Shown here: positions 8,170 through 17,427 of the stretch, piece after piece | How the letters are laid out: each line of letters starts with the position of its first letter | Position numbering within the stretch: the stretch's first letter is position 1 | From: Lachnospiraceae bacterium | Lineage (GTDB): Bacteria > Bacillota > Clostridia > Lachnospirales > Lachnospiraceae | Reading direction: 5' to 3' | Assembly: GCA_910574965.1 (NCBI GenBank) | Contig: CAJTDB010000003.1 | Span: 186,001-250,000 of the forward strand | Length of the DNA stretch: 64,000 nucleotides | Made by a program: the position numbers and the translations under genes | Notes under the pieces: generated by a model | The model's database searches: none | Seen by the model: only the letters and a program-made list of their open reading frames with translations | What the model was told of the DNA's origin: nothing

Positions 8170-8198
8170 GCTGCCCTTTTTTATAAGTCCGGGTCTGT

Positions 8199-9374
8199 TC
8201 AGACCTGAATCACTTCTTTTGTTTCCAGCGCTTCTTTTACCATCTCGTCGATCTTCCCGGCAAGCGCCTTCTCGGACCAGCGGATCCGCTCTACCTGCGG
8301 TTTTGTTACCGGATGCTTTGCCACAAAGGTGGTACAGCAGTCTTCGTAAGGCAGAATAGACGTCTCATACGTATCGATCTTCTTGGCAATGGTCACAATG
8401 TCTTCTTTGTCAAATGCGATCAGCGGCCGAAAGACCGGCAGACGGCACACATCATTCGTAGCCGCAAGACTCGGCACGGTCTGGCTCGCCACCTGCCCAA
8501 TGCTCTCTCCGGTAATCAGTGCCAGACATCCGGTGTCTTCTGCAATCTGCTGCGCAATCCGCATCATATAGCGGCGCATAATTATCGTCAGTTCATCCTT
8601 GGGACACTGGTCATATATATACATCTGAATGTCCGTAAAATTAATTACATGCAGGCGAATGTCCCCTGTATACCGGGCAACTTTTTTCGCCAGTTCCACT
8701 ACTTTCTCCTTTGCACGCTCACTTGTATAAGGCGGTGCATGAAAATAGACGGCATCAATATAGACTCCCCGTTTTGCCACCATATAGCCGGCCACCGGAC
8801 TGTCAATGCCTCCTGACAAAAGCAGTATCGAACGTCCGTTCGTTCCAAGCGGCATACCGCCCGGACCTGGAATCACCTCCGAATAGATGCAGATCTGGCT
8901 GCGAAGCTCTATGTGCAGCAGTATCCCCGGCTTGTGCACATCCACCGTCAGGCCCGGAAATTCCTCCAGTATCCGGCCTCCCAGCTCTGCATTGACTTCC
9001 ATGGAATCCATCGGATACCGCTTGTTGGCACGGCGGGTATGAACTTTAAAAGTATCTGTGACTCCTTCATACATTCTGTGCATATAAGCCAGCACATCTT
9101 CTGACAGCGCTTCGAATCCCTGATCTTCTGCAAGCACCACAGGACAGATGCCCACAATGCCGAACACCCTCTGAAGTGCGCTTATCGTCTCTTCATAGTC
9201 AAAGGCACCTTCCGCCTCCACGTAGATGCGCCCCTGCTCCTTTGTAATCCTGAACGTACCGTCCACTCCGGACAGCACCTGCTTCATACGGGCCACCAGT
9301 GCATCCTCGAACACATAACGGTTCTTGCCCTTTACCCCGATCTCTCCATATTTTATTAAAAATGCCTGAAACAT
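8199..9374 (-). CDS. thiI: tRNA 4-thiouridine synthase ThiI
   Basis: 391 aa. An N-terminal ferredoxin-like and THUMP region is followed by the PP-loop ATPase domain with LLSGGIDSPVAGY near residue 183. It adenylates U8 of tRNA and transfers sulfur to give s4U8. The C-terminal rhodanese domain of E. coli ThiI is absent, as in B. subtilis, where the neighbouring cysteine desulfurase NifZ hands over sulfur directly. The adjacent upstream cysteine desulfurase gene fits that arrangement. A role in thiamine thiazole synthesis is unlikely without the rhodanese domain. Confidence 0.94.
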   Translation of the reverse strand: MFQAFLIKYGEIGVKGKNRYVFEDALVARMKQVLSGVDGTFRITKEQGRIYVEAEGAFDYEETISALQRVFGIVGICPVVLAEDQGFEALSEDVLAYMHRMYEGVTDTFKVHTRRANKRYPMDSMEVNAELGGRILEEFPGLTVDVHKPGILLHIELRSQICIYSEVIPGPGGMPLGTNGRSILLLSGGIDSPVAGYMVAKRGVYIDAVYFHAPPYTSERAKEKVVELAKKVARYTGDIRLHVINFTDIQMYIYDQCPKDELTIIMRRYMMRIAQQIAEDTGCLALITGESIGQVASQTVPSLAATNDVCRLPVFRPLIAFDKEDIVTIAKKIDTYETSILPYEDCCTTFVAKHPVTKPQVERIRWSEKALAGKIDEMVKEALETKEVIQV

Positions 9375-9513
9375 CTTATTCTCCTGTTAAAAATCCTAGT
9401 TCTGCAAATGTGCAGATACTGCTTTTGTTTTCTCTGCAGCCAGCCCAAATGTAATCTGTCGGCACCAAATACAACCTGATCCGGCGCCGGCAGGACGCAT
9501 CCGGGCATCCGCT

Positions 9514-10668
9514 CTATCTTCGAACATATTTTCGAAGCATCGGCAGCACTTCCTTAAGTCCCTCCAGACAGTATGCGATCTCCTCCTCTGTCGTCTCAAA
9601 GCTCAGACTGAACCGAAGCGTACTCCCAAGCAGTCCTTTCTCCAGCCCGATGCCCTGAAGCGTCTGGCTGACCGACGGCTTATTGGAAGAGCAGGCAGAC
9701 CCTGCAGACACATAGATCCCTTTCTCCTCTAAAGCATGAAGAAGCACTTCGCTCCTCACCCCCGCAAAACTTAAGCTCACGATATGGGGCGCACTGTCCC
9801 GTCCGGTTCTGCCGTTTACCGTAACCCCATCCAGCCTTTCTGCCCCGGTAATCAGCTTCTCTTTCAGCCGATACATCCGGTCCGTCTTTTCCTCCAGATC
9901 TCTATAGCACTCTTTTGCCGCCTCTGCGATCCCGGCAGTCCCTGGCACATTCTCCGTACCGGAGCGAATCCCCTTTTGCTGCTCTCCCCCAAAAAGAATG
10001 GGGCGGATTTTCGCTTTCTCACTAACATAGAGCAGGCCGATCCCCTTCGGTCCGTGTATCTTGTGTCCGCTGACAGACAGAAGATCAATCCCTTCCTTCT
10101 TCGGATAAATTCGGTATTTTCCATAAGCCTGGATGGCATCCACATGAAACAGTACCCTAGGGTTTTGCATCCTTACGGTCTGGGCGATCTCTTTTATGGG
10201 CTGAACGGAGCCAATCTCATTGTTTACGTACATGACCGAGAGCAGGATCGTCTCCTGACTGACCGCATCCCGAAGGGCATCCAAAGACACGATTCCATTC
10301 TTGTCCACCGGAAGATAAGTCACCCGAAAGCCGCATGTTTCCAGATACTTCATCACATTCAGGACAGACGGATGCTCAATAGCAGTGGTAATCAGATGCT
10401 TTCCCGCTCTCTGATTGGCCAGCGCAGCGCCCATAACTGCCAGATTGTTGGACTCTGTCCCGCCGGACGTAAAATACAGCTCCTTTTCCTGGACTTTCAG
10501 ATTTTCCGCAAAAAATGCCTTTGCTTCTTTTATATAATGCTCCGCTTCCACTCCTTTTTTATGAAGGGAAGAAGGATTGCCGTAATCGGTCCTCATCACA
10601 TGGACCATCTTTTCTGTCACACACTCCAGACACCGGGTTGTGGCAGAATTATCCAGATATGCATCCAC
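9514..10668 (-). CDS. Cysteine desulfurase (NifS/IscS family)
   Basis: 384 aa PLP enzyme that takes sulfur from cysteine. The PLP lysine is K203 in SGHKIHGPKG, and the persulfide cysteine is C326 in SAGSACSS. The start is GTG. It probably supplies ThiI, like NifZ in B. subtilis, because thiI follows 139 bp downstream and no iscU-type scaffold is near. It lies 4 bp after rsmE. A general Fe-S role cannot be excluded. Confidence 0.92.
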   Translation of the reverse strand: MDAYLDNSATTRCLECVTEKMVHVMRTDYGNPSSLHKKGVEAEHYIKEAKAFFAENLKVQEKELYFTSGGTESNNLAVMGAALANQRAGKHLITTAIEHPSVLNVMKYLETCGFRVTYLPVDKNGIVSLDALRDAVSQETILLSVMYVNNEIGSVQPIKEIAQTVRMQNPRVLFHVDAIQAYGKYRIYPKKEGIDLLSVSGHKIHGPKGIGLLYVSEKAKIRPILFGGEQQKGIRSGTENVPGTAGIAEAAKECYRDLEEKTDRMYRLKEKLITGAERLDGVTVNGRTGRDSAPHIVSLSFAGVRSEVLLHALEEKGIYVSAGSACSSNKPSVSQTLQGIGLEKGLLGSTLRFSLSFETTEEEIAYCLEGLKEVLPMLRKYVRR

Positions 10669-10672
10669 GTCT

Positions 10673-11437
10673 CTATTCCTCCAGCCAAAACATCAGAACC
10701 GACAGGATGCAAAGCCCTGCCGTTTCCGTCCTTAAGATCCGCTTTCCAAGAGAGATCGGTTTTACCCCTTTCTCTGCTGCCTGTTCTGCCTCTTCTCTTT
10801 CAAATCCGCCCTCCGGGCCGATGAATATGCCCACCGACTGTCCAGGACGAATGCCGCGCAGAATCTCCTTGGTCTGCTCCATAGCACTTCCGGAATCGTC
10901 TTTTAAAAACTCCTCTGCACATTCATAAGGAATCAGACATACATCCAGCTCCCCTGCCAGGTCCAGTGCTTCCCGAAAATTATTTACCGGAAATACCGAT
11001 GGAATCAACGCTCTTCCAGACTGTTTTGCCGCGCTTTCCGCCACCGCCTGCCAGCGCTTTCTCTTATTGGCTTCCTTTTTGGCATCCAGCCTGACAACAC
11101 ACCGCTTGGATGCCACCGGCACAATTCCTGCAGCTCCCAGTTCCACTGCCTTCTGAATAATCAGCTCCATCTTGTCCCCTTTGGGCAGACACTGAAACAG
11201 CGTAATCCTGCACGGAAGCTCTGATTCTATCCGGCGTCTTTTTAAAATGTCCGTGCAGATCATATCTTCTGTACAGACGCGGATTCGGCATTGGTATTCA
11301 TTGCCATATCCATCGCTCACAAGAAGTTCGTCTCCGGTTCTCATCCGCAGAACATTGCGGATATGATTCACATCCCCGCCGCGAATCTCGATCTCATCCT
11401 TCTGTATCTGAGAAGGTTCTACAAAAAAACGATGCAT
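10673..11437 (-). CDS. rsmE: 16S rRNA m3U1498 methyltransferase RsmE
   Basis: 254 aa SPOUT-class methyltransferase. An N-terminal PUA-like domain starts MHRFFVEP and is followed by the knotted SAM domain with GPEGGFEREEAEQA and SLGKRILRTETA, the RsmE signature. It methylates U1498 of 16S rRNA at N3. It follows prmA by 10 bp, a very common pair in Firmicutes. Confidence 0.94.
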   Translation of the reverse strand: MHRFFVEPSQIQKDEIEIRGGDVNHIRNVLRMRTGDELLVSDGYGNEYQCRIRVCTEDMICTDILKRRRIESELPCRITLFQCLPKGDKMELIIQKAVELGAAGIVPVASKRCVVRLDAKKEANKRKRWQAVAESAAKQSGRALIPSVFPVNNFREALDLAGELDVCLIPYECAEEFLKDDSGSAMEQTKEILRGIRPGQSVGIFIGPEGGFEREEAEQAAEKGVKPISLGKRILRTETAGLCILSVLMFWLEE

Positions 11438-11447
11438 ACACTCTCCA

Positions 11448-12404
11448 TTAGTTTTTGCGGGCGGTTACCGACACCCATTCGCCCTGATGGGTTACCTCCA
11501 GAATCTCCAGTCCTGCGGCCTTTATGGCTTCCGCAACTGCTGTTTCCTTTTCATCAATGATGCCGGAGGTAATATAGATACCGCCTTTTCTCAGATGCCG
11601 CACGATCACCGGGGTCAGAGGTACCAGCACCTCCGCCAGAATATTGGCTGTAACCATCTGATACCGTTCATACCCCGCCTGCTCCTGTATGGCAGGATCG
11701 TCAATAATATTGCCTTCCAGCACTCGGAATTTCTCCTTGGGAATACCATTGACTTCCATATTTTCACCAAAAGCACTGATGGCACAAGGGTCCAGATCTG
11801 TCCCAAAGGCATACGCTGCTCCTAATTTCAATGCCGCAATGGATAGGATCCCGCTTCCGGTTCCTACGTCCAGAAGAACCGTCTCCTCCGTCACGTATTT
11901 TCGAATCTGGCGGATGCAGAGCTGGGTTGTCTCGTGCATTCCTGTACCGAACGCGGTTCCCGGATCGATCTGGATCAGAAGCTTTCCCTGGTCTTTGGGC
12001 GAGACGCTCTCCCAGGAAGGCGTAATCAGAATATCATCCACATAAAACTGATGGAAATACTCCTTCCAGTTGTTGATCCAGTCTTTGTCCTCCGTCTGGG
12101 AAGCCTCGATGGTCCCGGCTCCCACATCCACACCCCAGCTTCGGATCTCGTCCAGGCCCTTCTGCACGGCTGCTAAGACAGCCCCGTTGTCCTGTTCCGG
12201 CTCCAGATAAAAGCTGATGCGTGCGATACCGTCATCCGCAGGACCGTCCGGAAGAATATCCACAAACATCCGGGATTTATCACTCTCTGACAGAGGTACC
12301 CGGTCCTCGATCTCGATACCTTCAATGCCTGCATCCATCATCATGCTGCTGATCAGATCCTCTGCCTCTGTCGTAGTCAGCAAGGTATATTTATTCCATT
12401 TCAC
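11448..12404 (-). CDS. prmA: Ribosomal protein L11 methyltransferase PrmA
   Basis: 318 aa SAM-dependent methyltransferase that trimethylates ribosomal protein L11. The family signature DPGTAFGTGMHETT precedes motif I LLDVGTGSGILSIAALKLGA; the NILAEVL motif follows. The start is GTG with AGGAGG upstream. It heads the prmA-rsmE-cysteine desulfurase-thiI run, transcribed from the promoter at 12452-12480. Confidence 0.94.
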   Translation of the reverse strand: MKWNKYTLLTTTEAEDLISSMMMDAGIEGIEIEDRVPLSESDKSRMFVDILPDGPADDGIARISFYLEPEQDNGAVLAAVQKGLDEIRSWGVDVGAGTIEASQTEDKDWINNWKEYFHQFYVDDILITPSWESVSPKDQGKLLIQIDPGTAFGTGMHETTQLCIRQIRKYVTEETVLLDVGTGSGILSIAALKLGAAYAFGTDLDPCAISAFGENMEVNGIPKEKFRVLEGNIIDDPAIQEQAGYERYQMVTANILAEVLVPLTPVIVRHLRKGGIYITSGIIDEKETAVAEAIKAAGLEILEVTHQGEWVSVTARKN

Positions 12405-12451
12405 CGCAAATTTCCTCCTGATATGCCGGAATCCCCGTTCCCATGGGCCCT

Positions 12452-12480
12452 ATCTTAACACATATGCTGCTGTATTTCAA
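12452..12480 (-). promoter_or_regulatory. Sigma-A promoter for prmA operon
   Basis: Minus strand TTGAAA, a 17-bp spacer, then TAAGAT, about 48 bases before the prmA start codon. Confidence 0.6.
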
Positions 12481-12511
12481 CTGCCGCCCTCTTCATATGC
12501 CAGTGTGCCGC

Positions 12512-13984
12512 TCACTGCAGCACCTTCTCCAACTCCTCAATAACCGTCCGCAGCGCCTGCAGTCTTGCATATTTTTTATCCACCGAAACCAGAATATGCC
12601 AGGGGGCGTAAGCCGTACTCGTCTTCTTCAGCATCTCATCGACCGCCTGCTCATAGACATCCCATTTCTCCCGGTTCCGCCAGTCCTCATCTGTGATTTT
12701 CCACTGTTTTTCCGGCGTATTCTGCCGCATGGTAAAGCGTTCAAGCTGCGTGTCTTTATCAATGTGAACCCAGAATTTGATGATGACCGCTCCCCAGTCA
12801 AAGAGGTCCTTTTCAAATTCGTTGATCTCATTGTAGGCGCGCTTCCAGTCATTTTCACTGCAGAAACCTTCCAGACGCTCTACCATAACCCGTCCGTACC
12901 AGGTACGGTCGAAAACTGCGATGTGTCCGGTTCTCGGAAGTCTCGTATAAAAACGCCACAAATAATGTCTTGCCTTTTCATGGGGCTCCGGACTGGCAAT
13001 CGGATGCACTTCAAACCCTCTTGGGTCCAGTGCTTCCGTAATCCGGCGGATATTTCCGCCCTTTCCCGCAGCGTCCCAGCCCTCATAGGCAATGATGACC
13101 GGAATGCGCTTCCGATAGAGACGGTTGTGCAGTTCTCCCAGATGGCTTTGCAGACTTTTTAGCTCTTCTTTATATGCTTCGTCGCTGACGGTCTTTCCCT
13201 CCAGAGGAATCTCGGACAGCTTCGGCATCTTTAAAAGGGGAAATACATTCTGCGGCACCGGAACCGCCAGCGCCTGGTTCTGCATGGCAGTATCAATCCC
13301 TTCCGTCAGCATCTCCAGCACCTGCAGTTCCGCCCATTTCTTCGCTCCCGCATCCACCACGTACCAGGGTGCAGAGGGCAGATCGGTTGCACCCAAATAC
13401 TGGTCAAACACATCCAGACATGTTTTATAGTGTTTATTTTGCCATCTGTCCGCTTTATTAATCCGCCATTTGGTGTCAATGTCCTGTTCCAGCTCTTCCA
13501 TACGCCTCTTCTGCTCATCCCTGCTGATATGCAGGAAAAATTTCAGCACCAGATACCCGTTATCCGTCAGTTGGCGTTCAAACCGCCGGATCCCTGCCAG
13601 CCGATTTTTCCAGGTTTCCTCGTCCATCTCTCCCATAATCCGTTCCCTGGTTACTTCATCCATCCATCCGGAATCCATAAACACGAACTTTCCCGCCTCC
13701 GGGATCTCCTTAAAATACCGCCAGAGAAACGGTTTTCTCTGATCCTCCTCCCGGATCATCTCCATAGATGCTACTTTAAAAAAGCGTGGATCAATATTTT
13801 GAATAACCTGGCCGATGGTGCTTCCCTTTCCGGAAGTACCCCAGCCTTCTAAAAGCACCAGCACCGGAAGCTTATGTTCCTTGATCTTCATCTGCTGAAC
13901 AGCCAGTCTCTCTCTGGCCGCCTTCAGACGCTGTTTCAGTTCCTCTTTTTCCGGCTTTTTTGCCAGTATCCGATTTTTCAGCAT
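12512..13984 (-). CDS. Two-domain PPK2-type polyphosphate:AMP phosphotransferase
   Basis: 490 aa with two tandem PPK2 kinase domains, the class II (Pap) layout, using polyphosphate to phosphorylate AMP. The C-terminal domain has intact motifs: EGWDAAGKGGNIR (Walker A) and FDRTWYGRVMVER (Walker B). The N-terminal domain is altered: EGWGTSGKGS lacks the conserved Asp, and the Walker B equivalent reads FMDSGWMDEV. It is thus probably structural. The start at 13984 is chosen over a longer frame reaching 14158 because AGGAG lies 8 bases upstream, and the longer form would overlap the HAD gene by 134 bp. Confidence 0.86.
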   Translation of the reverse strand: MLKNRILAKKPEKEELKQRLKAARERLAVQQMKIKEHKLPVLVLLEGWGTSGKGSTIGQVIQNIDPRFFKVASMEMIREEDQRKPFLWRYFKEIPEAGKFVFMDSGWMDEVTRERIMGEMDEETWKNRLAGIRRFERQLTDNGYLVLKFFLHISRDEQKRRMEELEQDIDTKWRINKADRWQNKHYKTCLDVFDQYLGATDLPSAPWYVVDAGAKKWAELQVLEMLTEGIDTAMQNQALAVPVPQNVFPLLKMPKLSEIPLEGKTVSDEAYKEELKSLQSHLGELHNRLYRKRIPVIIAYEGWDAAGKGGNIRRITEALDPRGFEVHPIASPEPHEKARHYLWRFYTRLPRTGHIAVFDRTWYGRVMVERLEGFCSENDWKRAYNEINEFEKDLFDWGAVIIKFWVHIDKDTQLERFTMRQNTPEKQWKITDEDWRNREKWDVYEQAVDEMLKKTSTAYAPWHILVSVDKKYARLQALRTVIEELEKVLQ

Positions 13985-14024
13985 TTTTTCTGTCTCCTGT
14001 CTGCGATCTGTGATGCAGCTTCTG

Positions 14025-14726
14025 TTACTCATGCTGCCTGGTCTGTCCTTCCCGGTCCATGTCTGATACATCTTTCCCCAGAATATAGGCTCCAACCTCT
14101 TCCATACTTCCGACAATAGCCACGGCACCCGCTTTCTCAAGCTCTCCTTCTGCTGCAAAGCCTATGGACAGCCCAAGGCATGGAATACCAAAATGCGCCG
14201 CACCTTCCACGTCGTGCCTGCGGTCTCCCACCATCAGGATTCTGTTCCATTCCTCCTTTGGAAGCTCCATCCTGCGAATCAGCTCTTCTATGACATCTTC
14301 TTTGTTAATCCGGCTCTCGTCCATGCTCCCGCCGCATATATAATCAAAATACGAATCCACCTGAAAATGCGCAAGAATCTGCCGGACAAAAGGCTCCGGT
14401 TTTGAAGACGCTGTGGCAATCACCTTCCCATGAGCTTTCAGAGCTGCCAAAAGCTCCGGCACTCCGTCCAGCAGCAGGTTCTGAAGCACGCCTGTCACGC
14501 TGAAATATTCCCGGTAATACTCTACCGCTTCCCGTGCCCGCTCGGCGGAAAAATGATAATATTCCATAAAAGAAGAGAGAAGCGGCGGACCGATAAATGG
14601 TTCCAGTTTCGTCAAATCTTCCTCCACAATGCCCATACGGCCCAGTGCATACTGCACGCTTTTTGTGATCCCTTCCCTGGGATCGGTCAAAGTTCCATCC
14701 AGATCAAAAAAGATATACCGATACAT
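14025..14726 (-). CDS. HAD-superfamily phosphatase (phosphoglycolate phosphatase-like)
   Basis: 233 aa HAD-IA hydrolase. Motif I FFDLDGTLTDP, motif II ATASSKPEPF, motif III lysine in NKEDVI, and motif IV MVGDRRHDVEGA are all present, with a helical cap carrying FIGPPLLSSFMEYY. This cap pattern is common in small-molecule nucleotidases and PGP-like enzymes, so the substrate is open. It lies 40 bp ahead of the PPK2 gene and 3 bp after the LysR gene, so the three are probably co-transcribed. Confidence 0.85.
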   Translation of the reverse strand: MYRYIFFDLDGTLTDPREGITKSVQYALGRMGIVEEDLTKLEPFIGPPLLSSFMEYYHFSAERAREAVEYYREYFSVTGVLQNLLLDGVPELLAALKAHGKVIATASSKPEPFVRQILAHFQVDSYFDYICGGSMDESRINKEDVIEELIRRMELPKEEWNRILMVGDRRHDVEGAAHFGIPCLGLSIGFAAEGELEKAGAVAIVGSMEEVGAYILGKDVSDMDREGQTRQHE

Positions 14727-14729
14727 AGT

Positions 14730-15617
14730 CTACTCCATTTCTTCTGTCTCATTCTGAAAACGTTCAATGATGTAATCATACATCCGGCGAACGGCCGGTG
14801 CCGATACTTCCGGATGCACTGTGGCAAGCATAATGGTCCGTTTCTCTTCCACATCCAGCGGATAGACATCCACCGGAAACGGAATGTTCCGAATTACAAG
14901 CTCCGGCACCAGACAGACTCCATAACCGCCCATGACCAGGGCAATGGCCGACATATCGTCCACAATACAGCTTCCTCCCTGTCCGGACAGATGGTATTTC
15001 TCCATAAAATGATTCACATCCGCATCGCAGCCCTCTCTTTGAATGACAAAACGCTGGCCTTTCAGCTCTTCCACTGTCACATAGCCTGGATTTTTCGGCT
15101 GGAAGTCCCTGGGAGTCACGCAGACAATCCGGTCCTCATATACCGGAGTTCCCGCTAAATCTCCCAGACTGGAGGCGGACAAAAAGCCAAGATCCACAAC
15201 GCCGTCTTTCAGCCATTGGTATACATCATGATAAGTCCCCTGGTAAATGTCCAGACGCACTTCCGGATATTCCTGCTCAAAACCTTTCAGAAGGCTTGGC
15301 ATCCACTCCACGCAGGCGCTGTTAAAGGTCCCGATCCGCACCAGTCCTTTCTGCATCCCGTTGAACTGCGCGATGGCCTGCTGCAGGTATTCGTCGCTGT
15401 TAAGTACATTTTTAATATAAGGAAACAGTGCCTTTCCGTAACTGGTCAGATACACCCCCTGCCGGCTCCGGACAAAAAGCAGGGACCCAAGCTCCGATTC
15501 CATGGATGATACCGCATGGCTGATGGCCGAAGGCGTAAGTTTCAGGGCCTGGGCCGCCTTCTGAAAACTCTGCTGCTCCACCACTGCCAGAAACACCTGA
15601 TAGGACAACAATGTCAT
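14730..15617 (-). CDS. LysR family transcriptional regulator
   Basis: 295 aa. The N-terminal winged helix-turn-helix reads FLAVVEQQSFQKAAQALKLT then SAISHAVSSMESELGS, and a type 2 periplasmic-binding-like effector domain follows. LysR proteins usually regulate a divergent gene, but the region to the right holds a minus-strand gene end, so the target is more likely its own operon with the HAD and PPK2 genes. The effector cannot be read from sequence. Confidence 0.92.
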   Translation of the reverse strand: MTLLSYQVFLAVVEQQSFQKAAQALKLTPSAISHAVSSMESELGSLLFVRSRQGVYLTSYGKALFPYIKNVLNSDEYLQQAIAQFNGMQKGLVRIGTFNSACVEWMPSLLKGFEQEYPEVRLDIYQGTYHDVYQWLKDGVVDLGFLSASSLGDLAGTPVYEDRIVCVTPRDFQPKNPGYVTVEELKGQRFVIQREGCDADVNHFMEKYHLSGQGGSCIVDDMSAIALVMGGYGVCLVPELVIRNIPFPVDVYPLDVEEKRTIMLATVHPEVSAPAVRRMYDYIIERFQNETEEME

Positions 15618-15750
15618 AGGTCTCTCCTTGAATGTTTTTCACTTATCAAATGAAAATAATGAATTTTACTTATGCATTAAACTATACTACAATAAAGATA
15701 TCTACATCAGCATCAGAAGTAATTCTTTTGTTGTATAAAATGTGTTTGCG

Positions 15751-15786
15751 ATGAAAAATGGAGGGCAGCAGCCTTCCATTTTTCAT
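15751..15786 (-). terminator. Terminator-like hairpin after the 100-aa gene
   Basis: Arms ATGAAAAATGGA and TCCATTTTTCAT form a long stem with an A/T-rich base that overlaps the stop codon at 15783. It lacks a long T run after the stem, so termination is likely but not certain. Confidence 0.5.
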
Positions 15787-16085
15787 GTATTCGAACACAT
15801 GTTCATGATGCATTCCCTGCCTTCTCCGACAATCCATGCAAAAGCCTCGTCAAGCCCTTCCTCGGAAAACGGAAAATCCTTTTTTATTTTCTGCTCCTTT
15901 GGTGTTGCCTGTAATGCGAAAGGCTCCGGCCATACAATGGTCCGAAGCACAATTTCTTTCGCATCCTCCTCTCCCTCCTGGAAAAGCTCCGTTTTGCCGA
16001 TCCAGAACCGAAGCCCCCGATCGGAGCCGGTAAACGCCTCTTTTTTATAAAAAGGAAGGTGAAACAGATCCATTCGTTCAATCAT
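15783..16085 (-). CDS. Hypothetical protein, 100 aa
   Basis: I do not recognise the family. The protein starts MIERMDLFHLPFYKKEAF, has an acidic centre, the segment TIVWPEPFALQATPKEQKIKK, and FSEEGLDEAFAWIVGE near the C-terminus. It contains no transmembrane helix or signal peptide. AGGAG lies 9 bases before the start, and it follows the zinc-ribbon gene by 12 bp, so it reads as the last gene of that operon. A second start, M5, is possible. Confidence 0.65.
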   Translation of the reverse strand: MIERMDLFHLPFYKKEAFTGSDRGLRFWIGKTELFQEGEEDAKEIVLRTIVWPEPFALQATPKEQKIKKDFPFSEEGLDEAFAWIVGEGRECIMNMCSNT

Positions 16086-16097
16086 GCCCGCAAGCTC

Positions 16098-17159
16098 CTA
16101 CAGTGTATTTGTCTTTAAAGTAACTGTCACCCAGCCGCCGTCATAGTTAAACCCGATCTCCAGTCCTACAGGGGTGTAGAACATTACGCTGTCTTCTCCG
16201 TTCTTTAAATACTCCATTAATTCTTCGTCTGAAAGTTCATCCACAAACTCCACAGTACCATTTTGATGTGCATTCCGGGAACGGAACTGCCACGCCAGTT
16301 CTTCATCCACCTGAACCATCTCTTCATGAGAGATAATTTCCCCGGTATCGATTCTTAAAGTGACCGCTTCCACTCTCGGCGTCGTAGTTTTCTTCTCATA
16401 AAAACTGTGTTTGACAACGACACTGATCTTTTCTTCGTCCATATAAGTCACATAACCATAGCTGGAAATCCCGGAGTCATATTCCTGATAACCCGTCTTA
16501 TATTTACAGACCACATCTTCAAGGATGCGGTTCATAGGGCCGTATTTTTCATCCCCGTCCTCACCGGTCAGCACCGGATAGATGCACTCATACGTACAGG
16601 CATTCTCATCGTCATCCGGTCTCAAAGACAGGCTTCCCCATACGATCTGATAGTCCAGATCCGATACAACGGCATCGGTGATCTCTTTATAGTAATCATC
16701 CTTTTCGCTTGGTATATAGTCCTCATAGGAATCGTCATAGTCCCCGTACCCATCATCTTCGTAAGGATTCCCATAACCAAAATACCCGTCATCCGACCCG
16801 TAGCCGTAGCCGGGAAAGCTCTCACGGTCCACCTCGTCTACGACTTTCCGAATGGAAAGTACCATAAATATAATGATCCCCACAAGGCATAAGACACCGA
16901 TCACCCCGCACACAATGGCGAGCACCTTTCCGTGCCCCGGCTTTTTATTTTTGTTGCTCCACACGGGTTCCTGCCGATTCGGCACCGGAGTCCCATAGGG
17001 CGGACGTTCATTCGTTCCGGCCTGTCCCCCATAATTTCCCTGACCGTTCATCCCGGCCTGCCATCCGTTTCCCGCAATATACCCGCAGCTTCTGCAGACA
17101 CCATCCTGCATCAGTGCACCGCATCTGGGACAGAACCCATACCCGTCTCTCTCGCTCAT
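16098..17159 (-). CDS. Zinc-ribbon membrane protein with extracytoplasmic domain
   Basis: 353 aa. An N-terminal zinc ribbon (CPRCG then CRSCG, residues 10-27) is followed by a Gly/Asn-rich linker, one transmembrane helix near residues 78-102 (VLAIVCGVIGVLCLVGIIIF), and an acidic Tyr/Gly/Asp-rich stretch. An outer domain of about 180 aa resembles the DUF3298/RsiV type (IDTGEIISHEEM, TPVGLEIGF). This layout is common among Lachnospiraceae envelope proteins of unknown role. The zinc ribbon would be cytoplasmic. Confidence 0.7.
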   Translation of the reverse strand: MSERDGYGFCPRCGALMQDGVCRSCGYIAGNGWQAGMNGQGNYGGQAGTNERPPYGTPVPNRQEPVWSNKNKKPGHGKVLAIVCGVIGVLCLVGIIIFMVLSIRKVVDEVDRESFPGYGYGSDDGYFGYGNPYEDDGYGDYDDSYEDYIPSEKDDYYKEITDAVVSDLDYQIVWGSLSLRPDDDENACTYECIYPVLTGEDGDEKYGPMNRILEDVVCKYKTGYQEYDSGISSYGYVTYMDEEKISVVVKHSFYEKKTTTPRVEAVTLRIDTGEIISHEEMVQVDEELAWQFRSRNAHQNGTVEFVDELSDEELMEYLKNGEDSVMFYTPVGLEIGFNYDGGWVTVTLKTNTL

Positions 17160-17187
17160 ATCGCTTTCCCCTTATATCTTCTCTATA

Positions 17188-17427
17188 TTATTCTTCCACT
17201 TCCACGGTCACAGTCCAGTAGCTCTCTTTTGCTTCTATGGAGCGGACCGTTCCTTCCAGATTCCGAAGCCGCTTTTTGGTATTGTTGGACATGGCAACGG
17301 CATCCCTGATCGTATAATAGTAGATGGTTCCTGCCATTGTACTTGAGGTATCCTCCTTTAGCCGCACCCGATCACCGACCTGTATTAACCCAGCCCGCTC
17401 CATACGAAATTCCATCTCTCTGCTCAT
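17188..17427 (-). CDS. Small hypothetical protein, beta-barrel-like
   Basis: 79 aa, not assigned to a family. LIQVGDRVRLKEDTSST and LEGTVRSIEAKESYWTVTVEVEE suggest a small KOW- or SH3-like barrel, by eye only. The start at 17427 overlaps the VanY-type gene by 56 bp; GGGAG lies 9-10 bases upstream. A later start at M9 (17403) would shorten the overlap to 32 bp. The frame is well conserved in character and has no competing gene. Confidence 0.55.
   Translation of the reverse strand: MSREMEFRMERAGLIQVGDRVRLKEDTSSTMAGTIYYYTIRDAVAMSNNTKKRLRNLEGTVRSIEAKESYWTVTVEVEE

Noticed and set aside
9375-9513. AGTTCTGC with a short dyad between thiI and the cysteine desulfurase gene as a further hairpin-element copy
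   Set aside because: The tag differs by one base and the unit lacks the long nested stems, so the match is too weak to list.
13984-14158. N-terminal extension of the PPK2 gene to 14158
   Set aside because: It would overlap the HAD coding region by 134 bp; an ATG with AGGAG at 13984 starts where PPK2 homology begins.
15792-15805. CGAACACATGTTCA, a near-perfect LexA box
   Set aside because: It lies in the last codons of the 100-aa gene with no gene start nearby to control, so chance is the better explanation.
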